The position numbers were made by a program, and so were the translations under genes. Source: Halorientalis regularis (GTDB lineage Archaea; Halobacteriota; Halobacteria; Halobacteriales; Haloarculaceae). From it: 64,000 nt of DNA. Where the stretch lies: contig NZ_JALJCL010000003.1 in assembly GCF_023698535.1 (NCBI RefSeq), positions 124,001 to 188,000 of the forward strand. Direction: 5' to 3'. Below are positions 23,961 to 31,878 of the stretch, piece by piece (position 1 is the first letter of the stretch; each line of letters begins with the position of its first letter). The notes under the pieces are model-generated. The model was not told the origin of the DNA. It saw nothing but the letters and a program-made list of their open reading frames with translations, and did no database searches.

Positions 23961-25957
23961 CGTGAAAACTCCGGATCTTCGAGGGTCGCGATCCGCTCGC
24001 GCGCTTCGGCGTCCAGTCGCTCACCGGCCGCCGCAAGGTTCGCGACGACGTGGGCCTGGTCGTTGCTCGACGGGATCGGTACGACCCCCTCGGTCACGTT
24101 CCACGCGAGCACGACCGCGGCCGGCGGGAGTCCGTGCTCGGCAGCGACCGATTCGAGGACCGGTTCGTCGAGGAGGCCCGGGGCCGACAGCGGCGAGTGG
24201 GCGATCACGCGGATGCCCCGCTCGTGGCAGAACTCGACGAGGTCCGTCCGGGGCTGGTATGGATGACGCTCCACCTGCACGACCGCAGGTTTCACCGACC
24301 CCGCCTCCAGTACCGTCTCGACCTGCTCGCGGGTGACGTTACAGAGCCCGAGCGTCCGCGCCCAGCCCCGGTCGTGGATCGCCTCCAAGTTGGCCCACGA
24401 CTCGGCGAGCGAGCGGTCGACGGTGGGGGTCTCACCGCTCTCGTCCTCGGGGAATGCGATGGCTTCCTGCTCGGCGACGGGTTTCTCCGCCAGCCGTTCG
24501 AGCGGGCCCTGATACGCCCACGAGTCGGGCCAGTGCAGGGCGTAGCAGTCGAACGCCTCGATCCCGAGTTCCGCGCGGCTCCCGGCACACGCCTCTTCGA
24601 CGTGGCCGTGGTTCGTGTTCCAGACCTTCCCGAACAGGAACAGGGAGTCCCGATCCGGCGTCCCGGGCGCGGCCAGCAGGTCGCCGATCCGGTGTTCGTT
24701 GCCGTACAGTTCCGCGGTGTCCAGCAGGCGGTACCCGGCGTCCAGCGCCGTCGCGATGGACTCGGCCCGGTCCACGTACTCGTCACCGCCGCGGTAGCGC
24801 GAACAACCGAAGCCGATCGGCGGGAGGCGGAGCGACCGGCCGGTCGGGTCGGCGGCCCCACCGGTCGCGGCGTCGGTCCCGCCGGACGCCGCTCGCCGCG
24901 GCCGGACGACCGGGCTCGGGGGTCGCGTCGCCGTCACGCCCGGATCGGCGACCGAGACCGGCCCACCGTCGGTGGCCGACCGCTCGACGGCCTCGCAGAT
25001 CGCGACGACGTGTGCCCCGCGGCGGGCGGTGTCCCGAGGCCGTCGCCCGTCGGCGACGGCGGCCGCGAGCCGCTCGACGCCGTCGCGGTAGGTCCCGGCG
25101 CGGGTCGGGCGCTGTGGGGCCATCGGGGTGTACTCGCAGCCCTGGCGGCCGAAGGTGACGACACCGGGCTCGGCGTCGAGCGCGCCGGCGTCCCGGAGCC
25201 GCAGGGAGCCGTCGTCGCCGTGGAGTTCGACGCCGTAGAACTCCCGGCTCCGGTGGGGCGCGTAGAAACTCGCGGTCAGGCGGACGACCGGCCCCGACGC
25301 GAACGCGAGCGTCGCCTCGACGTGTGTCGGCGCGTCGGGGGTCGCGGACTCGCGGTCGGGCCACACGTCCAGCGCGTCGGCGGTGCGGACCCGTTCGACG
25401 GGGCCAAAGAGCGCGACGAGGACGGTGAGCGGGTAGACCGCGCCGTCGTACAGCGGTCCGACCGACAGGAAGCCATCCGGACTCCGGTGCCACTCGGTCA
25501 CCCGGCCGACGTGGGCGTAGGCGTAGCCCAGGCCGACCCGGCCGAGCCGGCCGTCGGCGACGGCGCGGCCGGCCAGTCGCTGGGCCGGGCATCGCGGTGC
25601 GACCGGCGCACAGCCCAGCGCCCGGTCGCGCTCGGCGGCCAGCCCGAGCAGTTCGCGAGCGGTCTCGGCGTCGAGTGCGAGCGGTTTCTCGCTGTAGACG
25701 TGGCGGTCGGCGGCCAGCGCGCGCCGCGTCACGGTCGCGTGTGCGCCGTGACTCGTGAGGTTCACGACCACCGGGGCCCCGCAGGCGGCGAGTGCGTCCT
25801 CGAGGGCGGCGAAGGCGGCGGCGTCGTGGCGGGCAGCCAACCGCTCGGCGCGGTCGGCGTCGGTGTCACAGACGCCCGCCAGGGTGAGCGGGCCGTCCGC
25901 GAGCCCGGCCGCGTACTGGTCGGCGACGGCCCCCGCACCCACGAACAGGCAGTTCAC
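23957..25957 (-). CDS. fused Gfo/Idh/MocA dehydrogenase and aldo/keto reductase
   Basis: A 666-residue two-domain enzyme. Residues 1-320 form a Gfo/Idh/MocA NAD(P)-dependent sugar or inositol dehydrogenase: FVGAGAVADQYAAGLADG (Rossmann) and HVYSEKPLALDAETA with the EKP catalytic motif. An Ala/Pro/Arg-rich linker (320-375) precedes a complete aldo/keto reductase (380-666): LLDTAELYGNEHRIGD (Asp, Tyr), LFGKVWNTNHG (Lys), DCYALHWPDSW (His) and ALDAGYRL. All four catalytic residues are present. It probably uses one substrate through two redox steps. GTG start; a TTATTATG box lies about 25 nt upstream. The downstream CDP-alcohol transferase overlaps by 4 nt. Confidence 0.9.
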   Translation of the reverse strand: MNCLFVGAGAVADQYAAGLADGPLTLAGVCDTDADRAERLAARHDAAAFAALEDALAACGAPVVVNLTSHGAHATVTRRALAADRHVYSEKPLALDAETARELLGLAAERDRALGCAPVAPRCPAQRLAGRAVADGRLGRVGLGYAYAHVGRVTEWHRSPDGFLSVGPLYDGAVYPLTVLVALFGPVERVRTADALDVWPDRESATPDAPTHVEATLAFASGPVVRLTASFYAPHRSREFYGVELHGDDGSLRLRDAGALDAEPGVVTFGRQGCEYTPMAPQRPTRAGTYRDGVERLAAAVADGRRPRDTARRGAHVVAICEAVERSATDGGPVSVADPGVTATRPPSPVVRPRRAASGGTDAATGGAADPTGRSLRLPPIGFGCSRYRGGDEYVDRAESIATALDAGYRLLDTAELYGNEHRIGDLLAAPGTPDRDSLFLFGKVWNTNHGHVEEACAGSRAELGIEAFDCYALHWPDSWAYQGPLERLAEKPVAEQEAIAFPEDESGETPTVDRSLAESWANLEAIHDRGWARTLGLCNVTREQVETVLEAGSVKPAVVQVERHPYQPRTDLVEFCHERGIRVIAHSPLSAPGLLDEPVLESVAAEHGLPPAAVVLAWNVTEGVVPIPSSNDQAHVVANLAAAGERLDAEARERIATLEDPEFSR

Positions 25958-25971
25958 ATGTACAAACAGGG

Positions 25972-25983
25972 ATTATGCATAAT
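25972..25983. promoter_or_regulatory. perfect palindrome in the divergent promoter
   Basis: ATTATGCATAAT is a perfect 12-nt palindrome that overlaps the TATA-like sequence of the fused enzyme gene and faces the divergent DUF7475-type gene. It could serve both directions. Confidence 0.45.
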
Positions 25984-26038
25984 AAGTTCGTCCCCGGACG
26001 CGGCCAAGGTTGAAGCCACTCGCGCCCGCACTACGGCT

Positions 26039-26407
26039 ATGGCAGAGACAGCCACGGGCGGCCGCACGATCGACACGGCATCGCTGTCGCCGCTACACTG
26101 GGTGGCGTTCGGCCTCGCGGCGATCACTGGGGTCCTCCACGTCTGGCTCGGGGTGCAGTTCATCTCGTCGCCGATGGGGATCAGCTTCCTGCTGGCCGGC
26201 GTGGGATTCTTCGGGGGCGCGGCGCTGGTGGCAGTCGACTACCGTCGGCGTCTGGTCTACGCCATCGGTATCCCGTTCACCGCCGTGCAGATCGTCGCCT
26301 GGTATCTGGTGAACGTGCCGGAGTTCTCGCCGGTCGGCTATCTGGACAAGGCCGTCCAGGCCGTCTTCATCCTCGTGCTGGTGGTGCTGTACCGGCGCGA
26401 GGGGTAA
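26039..26407 (+). CDS. small membrane protein (DUF7475-like)
   Basis: A 122-residue protein (MAETATGGRTIDTASLS...) with four predicted membrane helices (about residues 20-40, 43-65, 68-88 and 95-118); the first turn PLHWVAFGLAAITGVLHVWL is typical of a haloarchaeal family that I recall as DUF7475. Function unknown. It is divergent from the fused dehydrogenase and followed after 7 nt by the sulfatase-fold gene. Confidence 0.7.
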   Translation: MAETATGGRTIDTASLSPLHWVAFGLAAITGVLHVWLGVQFISSPMGISFLLAGVGFFGGAALVAVDYRRRLVYAIGIPFTAVQIVAWYLVNVPEFSPVGYLDKAVQAVFILVLVVLYRREG

Positions 26408-26414
26408 CTGGCCG

Positions 26415-27314
26415 ATGTTCGCCGACGACGCGGGTCGGGGCCCACTCCAGCGGGCGTTCCTCCGGGCGATCCAGGCGGTCGGCCGCCGGCTGGACTACGG
26501 TACCCACGTCTACGATCACGAGTGGGACCTGTTGGTCGTTCTCGATAGCTGTCGACCCGACGCTCTGGCGACCGTCGGCGCGCCCTTCCCGTTCGTGGAC
26601 GAGATCGACCGGCGCCGGTCGGTCGGGAGCTGTTCCTCGGAGTGGCTGACACGGACCTTCGGCGCGGAGCGGGCCGACGCCGTCGCCGAGACGGCCATGG
26701 TGACGGGCAACACGTGGACCGACCGGTACCTCGACGCCGACGCCTTCGCCGCTCTCGACGAGGTGTGGAAGTACGCCTGGGACGACGACATCGGAACGGT
26801 CCGAGCCGCTGCCATCACCGACCGGGCCGTCGCGCTGGCCCGGAACCGGAACCCCGAACGACTGGTCGTCCACTACATGCAACCCCACCATCCGTTCGTC
26901 CCGGACCCGGTCACGGGCGACGCGGGCATGGCCCGGACCGGGAACCGAAGTAGCGACACGAACCCGTGGGTTGCGCTCCGGCGCGGCGAGGTGTCCGTCG
27001 AGCGAGTGTGGCGGGCATACGAGGCCAACCTCCGGTACGCCCTCGAATCGGTCGGCGTCCTCCTCGACAACGTCACAGCCGACCGTGCCGTAATCACCGC
27101 CGATCACGCCAACCTTCTCGGCGAGTGGGGGCTGTACGGCCACCCGATGCACGCGCCGGTGCCGGCGCTGGTGACCGTCCCGTGGGTCGAAACCGAAGGA
27201 CGGGATCGAGGAACGTTCGACCCGACGCTGTCCCCACCGGAGCCGTTGCCGGTGGGGCGGGTCTACGGAACCGGCGACGCGACCGACCGGTTGGCGGCGC
27301 TGGGCTACCGCTAG
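26415..27314 (+). CDS. alkaline phosphatase/sulfatase-superfamily protein
   Basis: A 299-residue protein. LLVVLDSCRPDALATVG (residues 36-52) is the metal-binding start of the sulfatase/phosphopentomutase fold. The second metal site is ITADHANLLGEWGLYGHP with the conserved Asp, His and His. Such enzymes hydrolyse phosphate or sulfate esters, or transfer phosphoethanolamine-type groups. No signal peptide or membrane anchor is seen, so it is probably cytoplasmic. Related haloarchaeal genes lie in glycan clusters. The nearby glycosyltransferase, methyltransferase and dehydrogenase make a role in sugar or alditol modification possible. Confidence 0.75.
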   Translation: MFADDAGRGPLQRAFLRAIQAVGRRLDYGTHVYDHEWDLLVVLDSCRPDALATVGAPFPFVDEIDRRRSVGSCSSEWLTRTFGAERADAVAETAMVTGNTWTDRYLDADAFAALDEVWKYAWDDDIGTVRAAAITDRAVALARNRNPERLVVHYMQPHHPFVPDPVTGDAGMARTGNRSSDTNPWVALRRGEVSVERVWRAYEANLRYALESVGVLLDNVTADRAVITADHANLLGEWGLYGHPMHAPVPALVTVPWVETEGRDRGTFDPTLSPPEPLPVGRVYGTGDATDRLAALGYR

Positions 27315-27362
27315 ACATTCGTACGCGCGACGAGGGGCCTGTCCTGGATTTCCGCCACACAC

Positions 27363-27370
27363 AGTTTTTA
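27363..27370 (+). promoter_or_regulatory. TATA-like box before the 27395 ORF and dehydrogenase
   Basis: AGTTTTTATC lies 28 nt upstream of ATG 27395. It predicts a leaderless start at the short ORF rather than at the dehydrogenase GTG, which is about 115 nt downstream. Confidence 0.45.
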
Positions 27371-27394
27371 TCAGCTACAGTCCTTGGCAATGCC

Positions 27395-27475
27395 ATGGCG
27401 ATTCAGCCTCCGTCGGCGTTCCGGACCGAGTTCGTGAATGGGATCGACGACCGTCGTTGCCCAGTTCGGGCGTGA
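27395..27475 (+). CDS. possible leaderless 26-residue upstream ORF
   Basis: ATG 27395 opens a 26-residue frame (MAIQPPSAFRTEFVNGIDDR...VRA) that ends 6 nt before the GTG of the dehydrogenase. The TATA box at 27363 places the transcription start at this ATG, so it may be translated as a leader peptide and set translation of the enzyme by reinitiation. Alternatively the region is untranslated. No homologue is known to me, hence the low confidence. Confidence 0.25.
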   Translation: MAIQPPSAFRTEFVNGIDDRRCPVRA

Positions 27476-27481
27476 TCGACC

Positions 27482-28486
27482 GTGGCTGCACGCTCGCTGT
27501 ACTTCACCGGACCGCGTGAGGTCACAGTTCGTGAACGGCCGGTCCCGGACCCCGGCCCCGATCAGGTCCGCGTCCGGACCGAACGCTCGGCCATCAGCCC
27601 CGGCACGGAACTGTTGCTCTACCGGGACGAAGTGCCAGCCGACATCGAGATCGACGAGACCATCGACGTACTCGACGGAACCCTCTCGTACCCGCTCCAG
27701 TACGGCTACGCGGCCGTCGGTCGCGTGAGCGTGACCGGCGCGAACGTCGACTCCGACTGGGAGGGGCGTCGCGTGTTCGCGTTCCACCCCCACGAGAGTC
27801 ACTTCCTCGCGACCCCGTCGGAACTGATCCCGGTCGACCAGCCCGCCGAGCGAGCGACGCTTCTGGCCAACGCCGAGGCCGCCGTCAACTTCGTGATGGA
27901 CGGGCGGCCACGCGTCGGGGATCGAGTCGCCATCTTCGGCCAGGGAATCGTCGGCCTGCTGACGACCGCCGTCCTGTCGGAGTTCCCCCTTGGCGAGTTG
28001 GTGACCGTCGATCCCTACGAGCGGCGGCGGGACATCTCGGAACGACTCGGTGCTGATACGGCCGTGGCCGACGCCACGGCACTGGCGGACGCGGTGGCGA
28101 CCGACCACGTCGAGGGGGCAGACCTGACCTTCGAGCTCTCGGGCAACCCCGACGCCCTCGACGATGCCATCGACGCGACGGGCTACGCCGGGCAGGTGAT
28201 CGTCGGGTCGTGGTACGGCAACAAACCGGCGACCCTGCACCTCGGGGGGGAGTTCCACCGCAGTCACGTCCGGATCCGGAGCAGTCAGGTCAGCCGCATC
28301 GACCCGGACCACACCGGCCGCTGGGACAAGGAGCGACGGCTCTCGCTGGTCCGTGACCTGCTGGCCGAGGTCGACACGTCGGCGCTGTACAGTCACGAGT
28401 TCCCCGTCGAACGGGCCGGCGACGCCTACGAACTGCTCGATGGCTCCCCCGAGCGCGCGCTGGGTGTTCTGTTGACATACCAGTGA
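27482..28486 (+). CDS. MDR-family (zinc alcohol dehydrogenase-like) oxidoreductase
   Basis: A 334-residue medium-chain dehydrogenase/reductase. The GroES-like N-terminus contains SAISPGTELLLYRDEVP, and the Rossmann domain has VAIFGQGIVGLLTTAVL (about residues 143-159) and ELVTVDPYERRRDI, an acidic residue favouring NAD. The structural-zinc cysteine cluster is absent and several catalytic zinc ligands are replaced, as in the BchC-like branch, so it may work without zinc. GTG start. It is upstream of the pterin synthase, glycosyltransferase and methyltransferase genes, suggesting a reductive step on a pterin, polyol or sugar intermediate. Confidence 0.8.
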   Translation: MAARSLYFTGPREVTVRERPVPDPGPDQVRVRTERSAISPGTELLLYRDEVPADIEIDETIDVLDGTLSYPLQYGYAAVGRVSVTGANVDSDWEGRRVFAFHPHESHFLATPSELIPVDQPAERATLLANAEAAVNFVMDGRPRVGDRVAIFGQGIVGLLTTAVLSEFPLGELVTVDPYERRRDISERLGADTAVADATALADAVATDHVEGADLTFELSGNPDALDDAIDATGYAGQVIVGSWYGNKPATLHLGGEFHRSHVRIRSSQVSRIDPDHTGRWDKERRLSLVRDLLAEVDTSALYSHEFPVERAGDAYELLDGSPERALGVLLTYQ

Positions 28487-28488
28487 CA

Positions 28489-28515
28489 GGAGATGCGAGT
28501 GGCGCGAGCATCTCC
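28489..28515. repeat. hairpin with GAGTGGCGCGA loop
   Basis: The 8-bp stem GGAGATGC/GCATCTCC closes an 11-nt loop GAGTGGCGCGA, the same class as 16260-16286 and 53288-53312. It lies right behind the dehydrogenase stop. Confidence 0.7.
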
Positions 28516-28560
28516 GGACGCGCGAGTGGCGACGACGGAGCCGCGAGCTGGCCGCCTCGA

Positions 28561-28598
28561 CCGACGGGAGAGTCGGCGGGCGAGCGGGCCGAAGGCCC
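28561..28598. repeat. two further small hairpins between dehydrogenase and pterin synthase
   Basis: CCGAC/GTCGG (28561-28576) and GGGCC-GAA-GGCCC (28586-28598) follow the GAGTGGCGCGA hairpin. The 171-nt gap (28487-28657) therefore holds a cluster of stems and no gene. It may be a terminator, an RNA processing region or a repeat remnant. Confidence 0.5.
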
Positions 28599-28657
28599 AC
28601 GAGGCCGCACAGCAGCGGCGGGAGACTTAGGTGGCGACGGGCCGTGGTACGTTCTAT

Positions 28658-29050
28658 ATGTACACGGTCACGGTGCTGGAGTCGTTCGTCGCACAGCACT
28701 TTCTCACTGTACCGGACGCGGGCCCGGAGGGGGAGCCACACTCCCACCGCTACGAGATCGAACTCGCCTTCAGGGGGCCGGAACTGAACGAGTTCGACTA
28801 TCTCGTCGACATCGACGACGTGGAGGCGGCACTGGACGGACTCCACAGTCGGTACGCCGATACGATGCTCAACGACTTACCGGAGTTCGAGGGCTACAAT
28901 CCGAGCGTCGAACGGTTCGCCCGGGTGGTCTGGGAACGGGTGACCGACGAGGTGACCGACGACACCGTGACGGAGTTGACGGTGACCATCTGGGAAGACG
29001 ACCAGGCGCACGCGGCCTACGAGGCGTCCGTTCCATGCGCGTCGGCCTGA
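28658..29050 (+). CDS. 6-pyruvoyl tetrahydropterin synthase homologue, PTPS-III-like
   Basis: A 130-residue PTPS/QueD-fold protein (MYTVTVLESFVAQHFLTVPD...). His14, His28 and His30 (QHF, HSH) are the zinc ligands. At the position of the catalytic Cys (four residues before the second zinc His) there is Glu24, as in PTPS-III enzymes, which convert dihydroneopterin triphosphate to 6-hydroxymethyl-dihydropterin. That is known for the family; here it is inferred from the residue. ATG 28658 excludes a non-homologous 9-residue extension. It overlaps the glycosyltransferase gene by 16 nt, and GTP cyclohydrolase III lies downstream, so a pterin pathway is likely. Confidence 0.85.
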   Translation: MYTVTVLESFVAQHFLTVPDAGPEGEPHSHRYEIELAFRGPELNEFDYLVDIDDVEAALDGLHSRYADTMLNDLPEFEGYNPSVERFARVVWERVTDEVTDDTVTELTVTIWEDDQAHAAYEASVPCASA

Positions 29051-30105
29051 CGCTGTACGGGAGTCTCGACGACCAGTCGGGCGGGTTCCGGTACGACCGG
29101 CGACTCGTCGAGGGGCTCCGCGACGCCGGCGACACCGTGGAGGTGGTCGAACTCCCGCGCCGGCAGTACGCTCGCGGCCTGCTCGACAATCTCTCGTCGT
29201 CGCTGCGCGACCGACTCACCGTCGACGTGGACGTGATGCTCCAGGACGAACTTGCCCACCCGTCGCTCGTCCGGGCGAACCGTGACCTGCCGTATCCGGT
29301 CGTCAGCGTCGTTCACCACCTGCGGGCCAGCGAGGGCCGCCATCTCGCCGGTCTCTACCGGGCCGTCGAACGCCGCTACCTCGGGAGCGTCGACGCCGCC
29401 GTCTGTAACAGCACCGCGACCCGGACCGCAGTGACCGAGACCGGCGGGCCCCCGGACGATCGGACGGTGGTCGCGCCGCCTGCCGGCGACCGCTTCGATC
29501 CCGATATCGACGCCGCGACCATCGAATCGCGGGCCCACGAGGGGCCGCTCAGAGTTGCCTTCGTCGGAAACATCGAGCCGCGGAAGGGGCTGGACACGCT
29601 CGTCGACGGGCTGGCCGAGGTCGAGGAGCCCTGGGAGTTGACCGTCGTCGGGCGGGCGGAGGACCCGACGTACGTCCAGACGGTCGAGAACGGGATCGCC
29701 CGGAGCGGTGCCGGCGACCGCATCGACCTGCGCGGCCGACTCGCAGACGACGACCTCGCGGCCGTCCTCCGGCGGAGCCACGTCCTGGCGATCCCCGCGC
29801 GCCACGAGGGGTTCGGCATCGCCTACCTGGAAGGGATGAGCTTCGGTCTGCCGGCGGTCGCGTCGGCCGCGGGCGGGGCGGGGGACTTCGTGACGCCCGG
29901 CGAGACCGGGGCGCTGGTCGAGCCGGATAGTCCCGAGAGCGTGCGGCGAGTGCTGGGCGCGCTCGCCCGTGACCGCGACCGCCTCGCCCGGATGGGCAAG
30001 GCGGCAAGGGAGCGGTACGAAGCCCACCCCGACTGGTCCGAGACGACCGCCAGGGTCCGGGAGTTCCTGCACACGGTCGCCGACGACGGGAGGGCCGCCG
30101 CATGA
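29035..30105 (+). CDS. glycosyltransferase family 4
   Basis: A 356-residue GT-B glycosyltransferase. The N-terminal domain begins MRVGLTLYGSLDDQSGGFRY with the acceptor-site Gly-rich loop. The C-terminal domain has FVGNIEPRKGLDTLVDGLAE and the nucleotide-sugar EX7E region (ARHEGFGIAYLEGMSFGLPA). It is soluble and retaining-type. Donor and acceptor are not visible. Its 5' end overlaps the pterin synthase by 16 nt and its 3' end overlaps the methyltransferase by 4 nt, so translation is coupled. Because of this setting the acceptor might be a pterin or polyol rather than an envelope glycan. Confidence 0.88.
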   Translation: MRVGLTLYGSLDDQSGGFRYDRRLVEGLRDAGDTVEVVELPRRQYARGLLDNLSSSLRDRLTVDVDVMLQDELAHPSLVRANRDLPYPVVSVVHHLRASEGRHLAGLYRAVERRYLGSVDAAVCNSTATRTAVTETGGPPDDRTVVAPPAGDRFDPDIDAATIESRAHEGPLRVAFVGNIEPRKGLDTLVDGLAEVEEPWELTVVGRAEDPTYVQTVENGIARSGAGDRIDLRGRLADDDLAAVLRRSHVLAIPARHEGFGIAYLEGMSFGLPAVASAAGGAGDFVTPGETGALVEPDSPESVRRVLGALARDRDRLARMGKAARERYEAHPDWSETTARVREFLHTVADDGRAAA

Positions 30106-31022
30106 CGGCCGACGACTTCCAGCGGTACCTCGCCGCCAAGCGGCCCGTCGACGACCGGAGTCTGGACCGGCGGCTCTGGCGACAGCTCCGGATGAACCTG
30201 TCGACGGCGGCCGACGACGAGGGCCCGTTCCGCGTGCTGGAGGTCGGTGCCGGCGTCGGGACGATGATCGAACGCGCCGTCGAGTGGGACCTCTTCCCCG
30301 GGGACCGGGACGTGGTCTACACGGCCGTCGACCGGGACGAGGCGGTCGTCGAGCGGATTCCCGACCGACTCGTCGAGTGGGCCGCCGACCGGCCCGTCGA
30401 GGTCGGCGAACGCGACGACGGGGTCGACCTCGTCTGGCCGGAACGCACCGTCGCCGTCCGGCCCGTCACCACCGAGGCCGAGGCGTTCGTCGCCGACGCC
30501 GACCGGTCCTGGGACCTGCTGGTCGGCCTGGCCGTCCTCGACGTGATCGGCCTGGAGACGCTGCCCACGCTCCTGTCGGGGCTCGCGTCCGGTGGCTACT
30601 GGTACTTCCCGATCACGTTCGACGGCGGAACACGGTTCACGCCCGATCACACGGCCGACGACGCCGTCGAGCGCGCGTACCACGGCCACATGGACGCGAA
30701 ACCGGGGGGCGACAGCCGCGCGGGCCACCACGCGCTGGCGCGACTCCGGGACCTGGACGGGGCGAGCGTCTCCGGCGTCGCGGGATCGGACTGGATCGTT
30801 CGCCCGGACGGGGACGGCTATCCGGACGACGAGGCGTACTTCCTGCGGTACGTGTTGAGCACTATCGAGGGCGCGCTCGGCGAGATCGACACCGGGGAGG
30901 TCCTCGACGACGGCGCCCTCGACGACTGGCTCCGGACGCGCCGCGAGCAGGTCGCCGACGGGACCCTCGTCTACGTGACCCATCAGCTGGACCTGCTCGG
31001 CGAGTGGGCGGGCGGCGGGTGA
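30102..31022 (+). CDS. class I SAM-dependent methyltransferase-like protein
   Basis: A 306-residue protein with the SAM-binding glycine loop VLEVGAGVGTMIERAVEW (about residues 45-62), an acidic VYTAVDRDEA after strand 2 and DLLVGLAVLDVIGLETLPTL as strand 4 and motif IV region. The C-terminal part is unusual and acidic, and a large insertion (HMDAKPGGDSRAGHH) occurs after motif IV. The substrate is unknown. It is coupled by a 4-nt overlap to the glycosyltransferase. The pathway context is a pterin or glycan modification. Confidence 0.8.
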   Translation: MTADDFQRYLAAKRPVDDRSLDRRLWRQLRMNLSTAADDEGPFRVLEVGAGVGTMIERAVEWDLFPGDRDVVYTAVDRDEAVVERIPDRLVEWAADRPVEVGERDDGVDLVWPERTVAVRPVTTEAEAFVADADRSWDLLVGLAVLDVIGLETLPTLLSGLASGGYWYFPITFDGGTRFTPDHTADDAVERAYHGHMDAKPGGDSRAGHHALARLRDLDGASVSGVAGSDWIVRPDGDGYPDDEAYFLRYVLSTIEGALGEIDTGEVLDDGALDDWLRTRREQVADGTLVYVTHQLDLLGEWAGGG

Positions 31023-31089
31023 TGGGGCGGGCGGCCGAACTGACCGTCTTCCAAAGAACAATACCGCTCCCGTCCGAACGACGAGTGTC

Positions 31090-31878
31090 GTGACAAATAC
31101 GCAGGTTACGCTGATCCAGATCGACAACTACGGACCCTGGACAGTCACGCCGACGCCACGCCGGGAGGTCGACCTCCAGACGATGCAGTCGCGGCTGTAC
31201 GCCGACGTGTCACAGCTGGTCGGCAACCGCCAGGGATACGCCTTCTTCGGCCGGTTCGACAACATGGTCGCCGTGACCAACGGACTCGATATCGATGACC
31301 TCGCGCTAGTGCAGGAATCCATCGGCAACCGCTACCCGGTCACCGCGAGCATCAGCGTCGCGGTCGATTCCTCACCCGTCGCCGCGCTGGGGCGCGCCTC
31401 GGACCGCCTCCAGGACGCCGGCAGCGCACAGGACGAGAGTCGTCGCGAGATCCTTCGGGGCGAGACGCTGGCCGAGACCGAGCGCACGGACGACGACGTA
31501 CAGATCGCTCACTTCGACGTGAACGACGCGACGGGCAAGTACACGGACGAACTCAACGAGTTCGACACGTTCATTCGGATCGAACAGGGCTACGCCGAGT
31601 TGATGCGGTACATGCGCCAGGCCCACGAGTCGCTGTCATTCTTCGTCGGCGGCGACAACGTCATCGCGGTTTGTGCCGACCTCGACACGGACGACTATCG
31701 GGACGCCATCGACCACGTCAACGAGGCCGTCGACGTGGACCTCAAGGTCGGCGTCGGGCAGTCGGGCGTCGCCCAGGCCGCCGGGATGGGTGCGAAGCAC
31801 GCGCTGGAAGCGTGTCGCGAAGACGGGACGGCAGTCGAGTTCGCCGACCGGCCGGCGGTCGCCGCCGACGACGATTAG
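31090..31878 (+). CDS. gch3: GTP cyclohydrolase III (IIa)
   Basis: A 262-residue archaeal GTP cyclohydrolase III (EC 3.5.4.29), which forms the formylamino pyrimidine FAPy from GTP for riboflavin and F420 synthesis. Signatures: IQIDNYGPWTVTPTPRREVD at the N-terminus, FFGRFDNMVAVTNGLDIDD and FVGGDNVIAVCADL, the duplicated palm-like nucleotide-binding domains with metal-binding Asp residues. The sequence extends to a short acidic tail. GTG start at 31090. It follows the pterin-related cluster by 68 nt and converges with the CinA-like gene, the ends overlapping by 4 bp. Confidence 0.92.
   Translation: MTNTQVTLIQIDNYGPWTVTPTPRREVDLQTMQSRLYADVSQLVGNRQGYAFFGRFDNMVAVTNGLDIDDLALVQESIGNRYPVTASISVAVDSSPVAALGRASDRLQDAGSAQDESRREILRGETLAETERTDDDVQIAHFDVNDATGKYTDELNEFDTFIRIEQGYAELMRYMRQAHESLSFFVGGDNVIAVCADLDTDDYRDAIDHVNEAVDVDLKVGVGQSGVAQAAGMGAKHALEACREDGTAVEFADRPAVAADDD

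Noticed and set aside
24050-26038. Long frame upstream of the small membrane protein
   Set aside because: Antisense of the fused dehydrogenase/aldo-keto reductase gene; real start is ATG 26039.
28487-28657. CRISPR-like or riboswitch structure between dehydrogenase and PTPS genes
   Set aside because: Only unrelated small hairpins; no repeated units with spacers and no known riboswitch core.
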